Under the pieces are notes generated by a model, which saw only the letters and a list, made by a program, of their open reading frames with translations, had not been told where the DNA came from and searched no databases. From Leishmania panamensis (Eukaryota; Euglenozoa; Kinetoplastea; Trypanosomatida; Trypanosomatidae): a DNA stretch of 64,000 nt. This document shows positions 30,425 to 39,279 of this stretch, piece by piece; the first letter of the stretch is position 1, and each line of letters begins with the position of its first letter. The stretch lies in the NCBI RefSeq assembly GCF_000755165.1, contig NC_025870.1, positions 618,784 to 682,783 of the forward strand, given 5' to 3'. Made by a program: the position numbers and the translations under genes.

Positions 30425-31240
30425 CTACGCGGTGCAGGCGGCGAGCAGCGTCGTCACACAGATCTCCAGTGCGTGCCACCGGAGCAACTGCATCTGCGCC
30501 GCTTGCGACGGCGTGCCGAGGCACACGCGACGCACGTCGAGGCGGGTCATGCTGCGCTGGGCAGCGAGAAGCATAGATTCTGAGATGCCGTAGAAAAGAG
30601 CCACCTTCGACGCATCGGCAAGCGCAAAGGCCGAGCCGGTCCAGAAGGGCTCCGTGATGGGGGCAAACGTGTGGGACTGTGCGGTGCTGTTCGTCACCTG
30701 TACACAGGCGTGGATGATGGCATCGAGGTTCTCGCCGTCCTGCACCGCAGACGCTACCACGCTGTCAGCCCTCACGTCATCTGTAGCGGACACAGCAGCA
30801 GGGTGCGTACTTCCAGAGTACTTGTAGATAATGACCACGCTGGTTGTCTGTGGCCCGGGGGGGAGCACCTGCAGGATGCGGTCCAAGTTGTGTGAGAGGG
30901 ACAGTGCAGCGAAGATTTGGCGACTGCTCGAAAGTCGATGGGCCAGCTGCTGCTGCTGTTGGGGCGGCGACGATGGCAGTGATGTATCCGTTGATGCTGA
31001 AGATGGCGAAGGCGCCTCTGCAGAGAGAAGGGAAATGGTGGACGGTACTCGAGTTGCCAACGCGTCAGCACTTGCCTCTACCCGAAACAGCGCCACAGCA
31101 AGCTGCAGCGGGGAGAAGAGGAAGGCATGATCCACGACGGCGGCGTCGATGTGGCGTCGCTTCATCTCAGCGTGAATTGCTGCTGCATTCGTGCAGTCGT
31201 GGTAGCAGCGCACGGCAAAGCTGCCTATTCGCAAAGACAT
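30425..31240 (-). CDS. CGI121: CGI121/TPRKB-like subunit of the KEOPS/EKC complex
   Basis: The 271-residue protein matches the Cgi121/TPRKB family in its order of conserved blocks. An early segment (about 24-52) has the form of the family's 'DaxLInp..i.spfqilvA' region (IDAAVVDHAFLFSPLQLAVAL). A central segment (about 108-137, ALSLSHNLDRILQVL then TSVVIIYKYSG) parallels the family's 'LSpnnnI.eaLk.fGi....' block. In archaea and eukaryotes Cgi121 binds the Bud32 kinase and tRNA in KEOPS, which makes N6-threonylcarbamoyladenosine at tRNA position 37. A low-complexity insert with polyglutamine (about 75-100) separates the blocks, making the protein longer than the usual ~175 residues. The identification is by eye, without alignment. 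The start is the ATG at 31240. Confidence 0.74.
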   Translation of the reverse strand: MSLRIGSFAVRCYHDCTNAAAIHAEMKRRHIDAAVVDHAFLFSPLQLAVALFRVEASADALATRVPSTISLLSAEAPSPSSASTDTSLPSSPPQQQQQLAHRLSSSRQIFAALSLSHNLDRILQVLPPGPQTTSVVIIYKYSGSTHPAAVSATDDVRADSVVASAVQDGENLDAIIHACVQVTNSTAQSHTFAPITEPFWTGSAFALADASKVALFYGISESMLLAAQRSMTRLDVRRVCLGTPSQAAQMQLLRWHALEICVTTLLAACTA

Positions 31241-32622
31241 CGAGGGAGGGAGGACGGAGGAGGACGCCGTCCGCTGTTCTCCTTTTTTCCTTCCTGTTCT
31301 GTTGTCGACGCGTGGGACAACAGCCCGTGAAAAAACTCCCCGCGCAGTCGAGCACGCTTTGTGTTCTCGAAGGGGTGGAAGGTGTGACTGGTGGAGTGCT
31401 CAGTGGCGCGCCAGGGTTTGGGTGTGCACGTGTCTATGAGTCTATCGTTTTCGCTACTGCGCTGGCATGGCAGGATCGCTTACACACAACCCGCTGTCGC
31501 TGAGAGAAGGGGAGGAAGAGGGAAAGGGGGCGTACGTTGACGGCACCCAGCGAGAGAGAGAGAGAGTAGGAAAGTAAACAAGAAAAGGATCGGGCTGTAG
31601 TGGATGGGCAGAGGCGAGGGAGAAAGTGGCATGACCAACAGGATGGGAGGCAGCGCCACCTCCTGTTTTTGCCTGTGACAATGTGGTCATCTCTGCGTGT
31701 GTGCGTGTGTGTGCAAACATTGGTGAATAAGAGCAACAGTGCTGAGCGAGCCCGGCGCGCGACGAGGCCCTGCACCACCGCACCTGTTGTCCTCGTGGAG
31801 TTGCGACACACAACCCTGAGGCCTTTACTCCCTTCCCAACGCAAACGAAAGAACAGACCGGCTGCGCTGGCAAAAAGGGGGGGTGGGAGGTGGGAGGTGG
31901 GAGGTGGGAGGTGGGAGGATCGTGGCGGCAAGACGGCGGACCTGCATGTCCGTGCGCCTGAGGCTGGGTGCGAGTTTCGGTACTTGAGTGATTACAAGGA
32001 AGAGGGACGTAAAGAGCGAGAGGAACAAACAAGTGACGCTCACTATAAACGAGTGCACAACCGCGTGCATAAGCGCAGGCGTAGGGGCACAGACACACAT
32101 GCGCAGACAGGCACACAGGGACAGGAGTACCAACTACAAGCAAAGTGCACGGCCAGCACAAGAGCAAGATAGAAAACAGCGAAAGCAAGAGATTGTATAG
32201 AACGCGTGAGTGAGCGGCGGGGTGGTGCATGTTGCATTCTCTTCATGTCTGTGCGTGCCTCTTCGACAGGGTTTGATGGGCGCATGCCTCTGCGGCCGAT
32301 GTGGAGGCCATGCGAGGGCAAGAGAGAGAGAGAGGGAGTGAAGTCGTGGCCACCTTTTTCCATTCACAGCGTAGAGCAAAGCAAAGGGGGAGTAACGCTA
32401 AAAATGGGAGAAACAAGATGCACACGCAAGAGAAAGATGGACAGCAGGAGATGCGGGGCCTTTTGGTGCGTACGTGTGTGTGTGTGTGTGTGTGGGCGAG
32501 GGGGCGAGGGGGACTACGATGGTGCAGGAGAAAGGGGAGGTTGCGGGTACATCGCAACGTGAACCCAGGCGCGCACATCGCGCAGCTCTTTTGCTTTCTT
32601 CTTTACCTGTCGTTGTTCTTCT
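31241..32622. other. Intergenic region between ICP and CGI121
   Basis: About 1.4 kb with no gene. It contains the GTGGGAG tandem repeat (31877-31918), a GA run (31551-31567) and a (GT)n run (32473-32494). Open frames are low-complexity and unsupported. Confidence 0.65.
31877..31918 (+). repeat. GTGGGAG heptamer tandem repeat, potential G-quadruplex
   Basis: About five copies of a 7-bp unit preceded by a G7 run give at least five GGG tracts on the plus strand within 42 bp. The plus strand is antisense to transcription here, so the transcript carries the C-rich complement. It lies between ICP and CGI121. Confidence 0.85.
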
Positions 32623-32964
32623 CTACTCCACTATAAAGTGCAATATGAACTTCTGACTGTCCAGCTTGAGGCCCTCGAAGGGGCGGATGTAGAGCAGTTC
32701 CAGCGTGTTATGGCCCTTCATCTTTGTTGTCACTGTCACCATGAAGGAGCCACCGACCCCCACCATCCCACTCGGGGTGGGTGACTGCGTGTACTTGGAA
32801 GTCACCTCCAGGTGCTCATCACTGAGCGATTCCATGCCCAGGAAACCAGCGCGTGTCCATGTGTAGCCAGTGGTAGGGTTGCCGTTCAGTACAATCTTGA
32901 CCGTTTCACCGAGCTTCACCGTCACAGTCTTGTTGTGGTCTTTAACAGTGAGTGGGCTGTGCAT
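32623..32964 (-). CDS. ICP: Inhibitor of cysteine peptidases (chagasin family)
   Basis: The 113-residue protein has all three inhibitory loops of chagasin/ICP: NPTTGY (29-34), GVGG (69-72) and the RPFEG loop (94-98). ICP is a tight-binding inhibitor of papain-clan (C1) cysteine peptidases such as cathepsin L- and B-like enzymes. Its length equals that reported for Leishmania ICP. No signal peptide is visible, so the protein would be intracellular unless released in another way. I chose the ATG at 32964. The frame is open further upstream only from a TTG at 33051, and a polypyrimidine tract with AG at 33025-33026 lies between the two. Confidence 0.93.
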   Translation of the reverse strand: MHSPLTVKDHNKTVTVKLGETVKIVLNGNPTTGYTWTRAGFLGMESLSDEHLEVTSKYTQSPTPSGMVGVGGSFMVTVTTKMKGHNTLELLYIRPFEGLKLDSQKFILHFIVE

Positions 32965-33019
32965 CGTTCCTTGCAGCTGTGCGTGTGTGGGTGTGTGGGT
33001 GCGCTGCTTCTGCGGCTGC

Positions 33020-33060
33020 TGGTGCTGCGATGTGAGGGGTAGAGGGAACAAGTGAGTGTG
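33020..33060 (-). promoter_or_regulatory. Predicted trans-splice acceptor of ICP
   Basis: On the minus strand a pyrimidine-rich stretch (about 33058-33031) is followed by the first AG at 33026-33025 (CATCGCAG), about 60 nt before the ATG. Confidence 0.5.
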
Positions 33061-33289
33061 TGTTTAGGCTGAGTACTCAAGTAGAGGGCGACTAAAGGGA
33101 CGTTGTCGATAACACCGAAGAAACAGGAATCCATGAGGCGGAGGAGGGACAATAATCGCCGTCTCTATATTTTGCTGCAGGGGGAGAGAGCATGTGTGCA
33201 TGTGTGTGTGGAGGACCCAAGAGCAGTGTCGTACAGCCACACCAATCAGCTTCGCGAAAGATGGCGAGAACATTTGACAGAATACGTTT

Positions 33290-33885
33290 TCCTCAATGTA
33301 TCCATTTTCTACCATACAGCGCGCGAGCTCACACCCTCCACTCTACCCCGGCCTTGTCACAGGCGCCCACTTGTGTGGGCAAAGAAGTCGTAGAGACGTG
33401 CTGCAGCAAGGCGCCGACGCACAGTCATCGGAGTGCCGCGACTGCCTCCCACTCTGACCACCCACCTCGCTCCGCATGGTCGCCTCAGAGCAGCTCCCAG
33501 TGCGCCGGGCGCCCCCTGGTGCACCCCTCGGGGTGGTTCAGGGCTCCCCACCGCAGTAGGTGGCGAGGGCCGGGTGAGATGCACTCGACTGACGCTGACA
33601 CTCTGCCGATCCTATGGGTAGGACAAGCGTGCTCACTGACGCAGGTTGCTCTGACGAAGCGCCGTCCAGGGCTTGACCGCTGACATCCGCAGCGATACAC
33701 CGCTCTAACCCTTTCCCTCCCCACACGCACGTCGTAGGTGCTTGGCCCTGTCGCCACCGGAAGCGGTTCGGGGCACTGGCAATGTGTGCGTCTGTGTGTG
33801 CTGGAGTGCTGCTTGGGTTCCCTGCAGAGTGCGCACGGGATTCCGATGTCCCGCTCTGAGGCGTCCTCCCCTCACTGGGAGGAGG
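33290..33885 (-). mobile_element. SIDER-type degenerate retroposon, copy B
   Basis: An element of about 595 bp in transcription orientation. It begins on the minus strand near 33880 with GGGGAGGACGCCTCAG and ends near 33290 in an A-rich stretch (GGTAGAAAATGG). Positions 33396-33710 are identical to 12722-13036 of copy A with no indel. The next 70 bp toward the 5' end are about 90% similar, and the terminal 5' and 3' portions diverge clearly. It sits in the presumed 3' UTR of the acyl-CoA synthetase gene, upstream of ICP. Confidence 0.82.
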
Positions 33886-34010
33886 GGTAACACGTCCAGA
33901 TAAAAGGGCAACCCCCACCTACCCATACACCTGTGCGCTCAGATATGCCACCCCCATTCATCACTACTTCAGCTTTGAATATCGTAAGTGCGAGAGACTT
34001 TCGTTCGTTT

Positions 34011-37000
34011 TCACCAGCCACACTTTTCCATGTTCGTGCCGAGAAGGGCTCGAGTCGCGGGTGTTAGCGGGAAATAGCCGGCCACGGGGGTGGCACCGCT
34101 GGCATCCGCCGACCCCACCGGCGGCAGTGCCAACTCCTTCAGAATCGACTGGCTCGACACGAGCACATAGATGCGCGTGTACGGCGTCGTTGATATCGCC
34201 TTGTCTTCAGTGGCATGCCTGCTGCCGCTGCCCCACGCACTAGCTGGCACGTCCGAGCAAGTTGTCGAGCTCCCGTCGAACTCGTAGCCCTCCTTGACAA
34301 GGGTGTTTTTCTTGTACTTGAACGTCGACGTCTGCATGGCGTTCTCGGAGACGTCGTGCCCGTTCGACCGCGCCACGGGGGAGCTGACCCCGTTGTCGTC
34401 GTCGCTGTCTGCCGTCAGATCTTGCATTCGAAGGAACAGCGGAATCGAAGGGGCTGGAAGCATCGCTTGGTTCGCCGTCCCATCACCATTGTACTTCACT
34501 TTGCCGGTGAGGAATCCATACAAGTTATCTTGGAGAAAGCGACGCTCTTCGATAAGGGTGAGGGCCTGAGGCCGTGACTGAGGCGGCGTCGAGTTGGAGT
34601 TCGTGCTGCCGCATCCGTCCGGGGATGAGTACAGGTGCCGCGACTGCAGGCTCAGCATCGCCATGCCTGCTCGCCCCTCACGTCCTGGCAGCTCCACCCC
34701 GTACACGACCGCCTCCTTTACGCTAATGTGCGCTGTGTGGATTGCGTTGAGGGCGTTGGACACCTCAAGCGTGCTGACGTTCTCGCCCTTCCAGCGGAAG
34801 GTGTCACCGACGCGGTCGACAAACGTGCAGAAGCCAAAGTGATCCATCCGAATGAGGTCACCAGAGAGGAAATAACAGTCATTCCGGTACGGCCACAGCA
34901 CATGACGAATGACTTTACCTTCCCGAGCCGCCTTATCCTCTTCCTGGTCGGCTGCTGCCGTCAACCTCGGCTTTGCGCCGCGGTCGCTGCTGCCGGTGAA
35001 GACGCCGTCGGCAGCAACAGCGCTGTGGTTCGCCTTATGGTACCCATCAAAGCAGCGGAGCGCGAACAAGTCAAAGCCCTCAATCACCTCTCCCACCACC
35101 TCGCCCGCACTGCCGACGGCGCAGTGCGCACAGTATCCCGTATTGGGGTCGCGGTACACTTGCTGCGCTTCCTCGTCGAACCGCAGTACCCGGAATGGGA
35201 AGATGGGGAGGTACTGCAGGCTGAGCCACTCGACCGGGTGCGGAAGGCGCGGGATGTGCCCTACAATGCCCGGCAGTCCAAAGAGGTTGAAGAGAAAAAT
35301 GTTGCCCTCGGTGGAGCTGTAAAACTCAACCGGATGCGCGATGTTCAGGCGGCGCATGCATTCAAGCCAGATGTCCTGGCGCAGCCCATTGCCAAAGGCG
35401 TATGGCACGCGCCATGTCGTGCGATTCAGCGCTGCCAACGCATCCATCTCCGCCGTCGTCGTCATCGCCGCTGTGTCCGTCGCTGCGTGAGCGAAGGTTG
35501 GCGTGGGCCGCAGGGGTGGGTTGCTGCGCTCGTACAGCACAGCGTACCGCAGGATCTCGCCGATGTACTGGACAACCGTGACGTGGTAGCGCTGCAGATC
35601 CTTGCGGAACTGCGAGGCGCTGAACTTGGAGCGGATAATCATGCGCGCGGTGGGCACGGTGGAGGTGAGGTGGGTATGCCGCGGCGCCCAACGGCTTATC
35701 TGCTCCCACGCATGCTGTTGCTTCTCCAGTGCGTGTAGAAGATGACCGAGGCAGAAGACGCTGCCGACGGTGTGATACATGGGCAGACAGTTGTACAGCG
35801 TGATGAGGCGGCGCTCGTTTTCGATGGCGGCAAGCTGCGCTGGCGTGTAGCGTCGCTTCTCCACTGCGGCAACGAGGAAGTACTCCAGCTGGAGGGCAGT
35901 CGCTAAGGCGTGAAGCCACCACAGGCAGACGCCCCAGATGGAAAGAACGATCACCTTGGCAATGTTGCACGCTCGAAGCGTGAAGTCGAGGGACTCAATG
36001 CCGAAGACGCGCGGCACAGCCGAGCAGCCATAATACGCGTTGCTGTCCTCGACACGAGGCTTGTCGGCTTCATTCGTTGCCTTTTCGACCTCCAACTTGC
36101 CGGACACGGGCGACCTTGCGAGAGATGAGGGAGAGGGAGAGCAAGGCTGTTGTTGCTGTTGTGGCAGCTCAGACGGTAACGCTGTGCCAGCCGCTGCCGG
36201 GTGCGCGGTCACGTAGTCTACCTCGCCCATCTGCTGCACAACTGTCTCCGCAATCTTGTCACGGTAGTCCAAGACACGGGAGAGGAAGCCGGTCGCAAAG
36301 AAGCGCAGGTGACTGAACCGTGCGGCTTTGGGCAGGCCTGATGTGCCGGAGGTGTAGATAAAGAGGATGGGCTGTGTGTGGTGGAACTGGCAAAGCAGGC
36401 GAGAGAGGATGGAGGCCATCTTGGTCTTGTACTGCCGCAGCTGCTGTCGGCTCTTGACTGAGCCGGTGACTGTCGTGCAAAGTTCCGCGCTGGCATTCCT
36501 GGTGAACGAAGGTTTGCTCAGGGCCAGCAACGTCTTCCACGATGGCGGTGGGCGTGAGAGGATGGCGTGCATGAGGAGGCGCGCGCGCGGGCTGCTGATG
36601 AGGTAGGTGTGGCGCAGCTCGCCTACCGTGAAGGCTGAGGTGGCTTGTGCGCGCAAGAAGAAGGGCTTCACTACATCGTAGAGATCCAGCAGTGGCGTGG
36701 ATGGCGGGGTCAGAGCATCCTCGCTGGCAGACGCTTCCGTTGCCTTTAGCGAGTTGGCGTCGCCGTAGGCATCTTTGTTGAAGGCCCGCAGAAGATCCTC
36801 CATTTCCGTTGCCATAGCGGTGGACATGGGGTGCCCCGCAGCATCGGTGCTACGCCAGAGGTAGATGCGCTTCACTTGAGGCGGCACGTTCAGCTCGAGC
36901 TTTGGCGGCACGTTCTCGTTAGCCTTCGCGTTGCCGCTCTTTCGGTTGCAAAAGAGGAGGGGCACATAGGCGACGTCGATCACCACCATGACGCTTCCTG

Positions 37001-37961
37001 AGCACTCGATCGCGTGGTATAGCATGGCGTTGCTCGCCAGATTTGTGTTCAGTAGCGCAGTCCGGCAAGGGCGGTAGGTGCCATGCTCTGCCTTGAGCTG
37101 CTCGCTGTTGCTGTTTCGATAGAGAACGTCGAGGAGGGTGTGCAGCGGCCCACACCGTGCGGCAGCTAGCCACACCGCATTGTACTCCACCGAGTTGGGC
37201 AGTATGAGCGCCAGGCAGTCTGCTTCAGTCGTACGCGGCGGCGGCAGCAGCACCGGTGCGGTGGCGTCGACTCTCTTCGACTGCTGGTGTGCTCTTTGTC
37301 GGTCTTGCCCTTGGTGAATCCACAAGAGGTCCCACGCGATGGCCTCACTGAGCAGCGTTACGAGAATAACAAAATCGCGGTACGTGATGGTTACTGGGTG
37401 CCCGGCAGCCACTAGCGAGGCATACATGGCGTCGGTCTCAGAAAGACGGAAGACGGCGTTCTCCTCGATAGTGTGGCTGCCGCTACTCAGGACCACCATG
37501 CCGGCGGCGGCCTGTGCCCTGCGCTGCTTACAAACAAGAATGTCCTGATACATGAGTCGCTGGAGTAGCCGCACGTCAACCGCTTCGCTGTGAGTGATGG
37601 CGGCTAGCGAGTCGAACTTGGCCAGCAGCTCTGCCAGGAAAAGTTGCGGGTCGATGGCGCCGCTCGCCTTCGCGCAGGGGGGAGCGGCTCTCCTGGCAGT
37701 GGAACCATCTGGCGACCATGCCAGGTTTCTGGTGCTGCACCCCTCATCGAGATAGACGGGCCCGTCCTCGGGTGCGTTGGCTATGCTGTACCGCCACGCA
37801 CACTTCACCTTGTACACAGCAAGCTGGTACGGCACGCAGGCGCGACGGACCTGCACCGCCCCAAGGGAAAAGCCAAGCTGGAGGTACGCGGCAATAGTCC
37901 GAATAGCGTACTCGGTACCCAAGTACCACTCTGACTTGCCCTCTGTGCTGACGATAGACAT
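34011..37961 (-). CDS. Oversized fatty-acid transport protein/very-long-chain acyl-CoA synthetase
   Basis: The AMP-forming ligase motif FIYTSGTSGLPK is at about residues 535-545. The FATP-type sequence YSSTEGNIFLFN and the C-terminal block YFLSGDLIRMDHFG...FVDRVGDTFRWKGENV follow, as in SLC27/FATP and very-long-chain acyl-CoA synthetases. These activate fatty acids to acyl-CoA with ATP at membranes. At 1316 residues it is about twice the usual 620-690. Roughly 290 extra residues precede the AMP motif, and insertions (about 600-650 and 1170-1270) lie within or after the catalytic region. Hydrophobic segments near the AMP motif (VIVLSIWGVCLWWLHALATAL) suggest membrane attachment. I chose the ATG at 37961. 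A strong polypyrimidine tract with AG at 37965-37966 lies directly before it, so the upstream in-frame ATG at 38153 would be removed by splicing. SIDER B lies in its 3' region. Confidence 0.87.
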   Translation of the reverse strand: MSIVSTEGKSEWYLGTEYAIRTIAAYLQLGFSLGAVQVRRACVPYQLAVYKVKCAWRYSIANAPEDGPVYLDEGCSTRNLAWSPDGSTARRAAPPCAKASGAIDPQLFLAELLAKFDSLAAITHSEAVDVRLLQRLMYQDILVCKQRRAQAAAGMVVLSSGSHTIEENAVFRLSETDAMYASLVAAGHPVTITYRDFVILVTLLSEAIAWDLLWIHQGQDRQRAHQQSKRVDATAPVLLPPPRTTEADCLALILPNSVEYNAVWLAAARCGPLHTLLDVLYRNSNSEQLKAEHGTYRPCRTALLNTNLASNAMLYHAIECSGSVMVVIDVAYVPLLFCNRKSGNAKANENVPPKLELNVPPQVKRIYLWRSTDAAGHPMSTAMATEMEDLLRAFNKDAYGDANSLKATEASASEDALTPPSTPLLDLYDVVKPFFLRAQATSAFTVGELRHTYLISSPRARLLMHAILSRPPPSWKTLLALSKPSFTRNASAELCTTVTGSVKSRQQLRQYKTKMASILSRLLCQFHHTQPILFIYTSGTSGLPKAARFSHLRFFATGFLSRVLDYRDKIAETVVQQMGEVDYVTAHPAAAGTALPSELPQQQQQPCSPSPSSLARSPVSGKLEVEKATNEADKPRVEDSNAYYGCSAVPRVFGIESLDFTLRACNIAKVIVLSIWGVCLWWLHALATALQLEYFLVAAVEKRRYTPAQLAAIENERRLITLYNCLPMYHTVGSVFCLGHLLHALEKQQHAWEQISRWAPRHTHLTSTVPTARMIIRSKFSASQFRKDLQRYHVTVVQYIGEILRYAVLYERSNPPLRPTPTFAHAATDTAAMTTTAEMDALAALNRTTWRVPYAFGNGLRQDIWLECMRRLNIAHPVEFYSSTEGNIFLFNLFGLPGIVGHIPRLPHPVEWLSLQYLPIFPFRVLRFDEEAQQVYRDPNTGYCAHCAVGSAGEVVGEVIEGFDLFALRCFDGYHKANHSAVAADGVFTGSSDRGAKPRLTAAADQEEDKAAREGKVIRHVLWPYRNDCYFLSGDLIRMDHFGFCTFVDRVGDTFRWKGENVSTLEVSNALNAIHTAHISVKEAVVYGVELPGREGRAGMAMLSLQSRHLYSSPDGCGSTNSNSTPPQSRPQALTLIEERRFLQDNLYGFLTGKVKYNGDGTANQAMLPAPSIPLFLRMQDLTADSDDDNGVSSPVARSNGHDVSENAMQTSTFKYKKNTLVKEGYEFDGSSTTCSDVPASAWGSGSRHATEDKAISTTPYTRIYVLVSSQSILKELALPPVGSADASGATPVAGYFPLTPATRALLGTNMEKCGW

Positions 37962-38010
37962 GGGCTGCCGCAGTAGGGGGGAGGGAGGGAGGGAGAGGAA
38001 GAGAACAAAG
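37962..38010 (-). promoter_or_regulatory. Predicted trans-splice acceptor of the acyl-CoA synthetase gene
   Basis: On the minus strand the tract CTTCCTCTCCCTCCCTCC continues to about 37977. The first AG is at 37966-37965 (GCGGCAG), three nucleotides before the ATG. The leader would be extremely short after spliced-leader addition. Confidence 0.65.
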
Positions 38011-39279
38011 GGCACCCTCTCTGCGCGGATAGTATGAGGTGAGAGCGACAACCCCCTACTCCAAAAGACGCGCTGGAAGTATTGCAGGCGTAAGTGTGCT
38101 GGCAGAGACACCCATGCGCACTCATAGAACCGAGACAAGCTGGTGGGTGCCATAACACAGAGGAGGAAGAAAAGAGGACAGGTGGAGAAGCGGAACTGAG
38201 TCAGAGAGCTTCAGTGGCGGACTGAGGCCTAGATGGGGTGCGGCCGAGCGAGTGGGGGGGGGGGGGATGAGGAGGGGCAGTCCAACATTGCGACAGCGAT
38301 GTTCCTTCCTGGAGCCATACAAGAGCACACACCACCGGCACATCGAAAGTGCGGGCGAGATGGGAAAGGATGACGACGGATGCTGCATGAGTCACTCGTC
38401 CCCTGTCCTTCTTATGCGTGATGCCACACCAAATGAGGTGTGCGCGACACAAGCAAAAAAGAGGAAAGAGGAGGAGGCACGCAGAGACTCGGCTGCGCAG
38501 CTGAGTTGGTGGTGCTCGTGCGAGGCTAACTCTCCCTATTCCGACCCTCGTCCTCATCCTCTAGTCGCTAATTCCCCTCTCCTCTCCGGACGACAACGGG
38601 TGGACTATATTCTTCGTCGTTTTCGACTCTTTCTTTTAGTATGTCATCCCACACACTCACACACACACCACAAAGACCCAGAGGTAAACACAACGTGAGC
38701 GATGGTACGTCCCTGCGGAAGGAGTGAAAAGAAATGAGAGGGAGAGAACGAGGGAGACCATCAAGAAGTCGCGGCACGCATACATACACATCCACACACA
38801 GAGGGAATACACACGCATGGGTGTATGCACGTGTGTACGTGTTTCGATGTACCCTGTGTGCGTTGGTGCTTCTATTGAAACTGGCAATCGAGGCGACGCC
38901 ACGAAAGGGGATGGGGGGCAGAGAGGGAGGAAGGGGGATATGGAGGGTGGGTAGGTGAGGCCGTCTTGGGCAAGTTAGCAGACATGCGAGTAGGTGTGAC
39001 TGTGAGTGAGGGAGCATTCAAGATGGAAAATCGAATGAGGGATTGCCACAATACACAACTGTCTCTGCTTCCTCGACTAGAGCCACGCGCGTACGCTCGA
39101 GGTACACACACCCACGCCCCACACTCACAAACTGATTTGCCACCATTTCCCATCACTACCACCTCCTTCCCTCTCTGCAGTACGAGGAGTTGCCTTGTTG
39201 TTGTCATCATCGTGCTCATGTTTAATTCACTTTCTTTTGCCCACACCAGCCTTCTTCTCTTCACGTGTTTGGCCGTGAC
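38011..39279. other. Intergenic region between the PABPN1-like gene and the acyl-CoA synthetase gene
   Basis: About 1.27 kb without a gene. A poly-G run lies at 38253-38266 and a (CA)n stretch near 38651-38668. It holds the 3' UTR of the split RRM gene and the distal 5' side of the synthetase gene. Confidence 0.6.

Noticed and set aside
34635..35738. Plus-strand open frame of 367 codons
   Set aside because: It lies antisense to the FATP coding region and mirrors its GC3-rich codons; the minus frame has clear ligase motifs.
37962..38153. 64-residue upstream extension of the acyl-CoA synthetase
   Set aside because: It translates through a long polypyrimidine tract with an AG just before the ATG at 37961, so spliced-leader addition would remove it.
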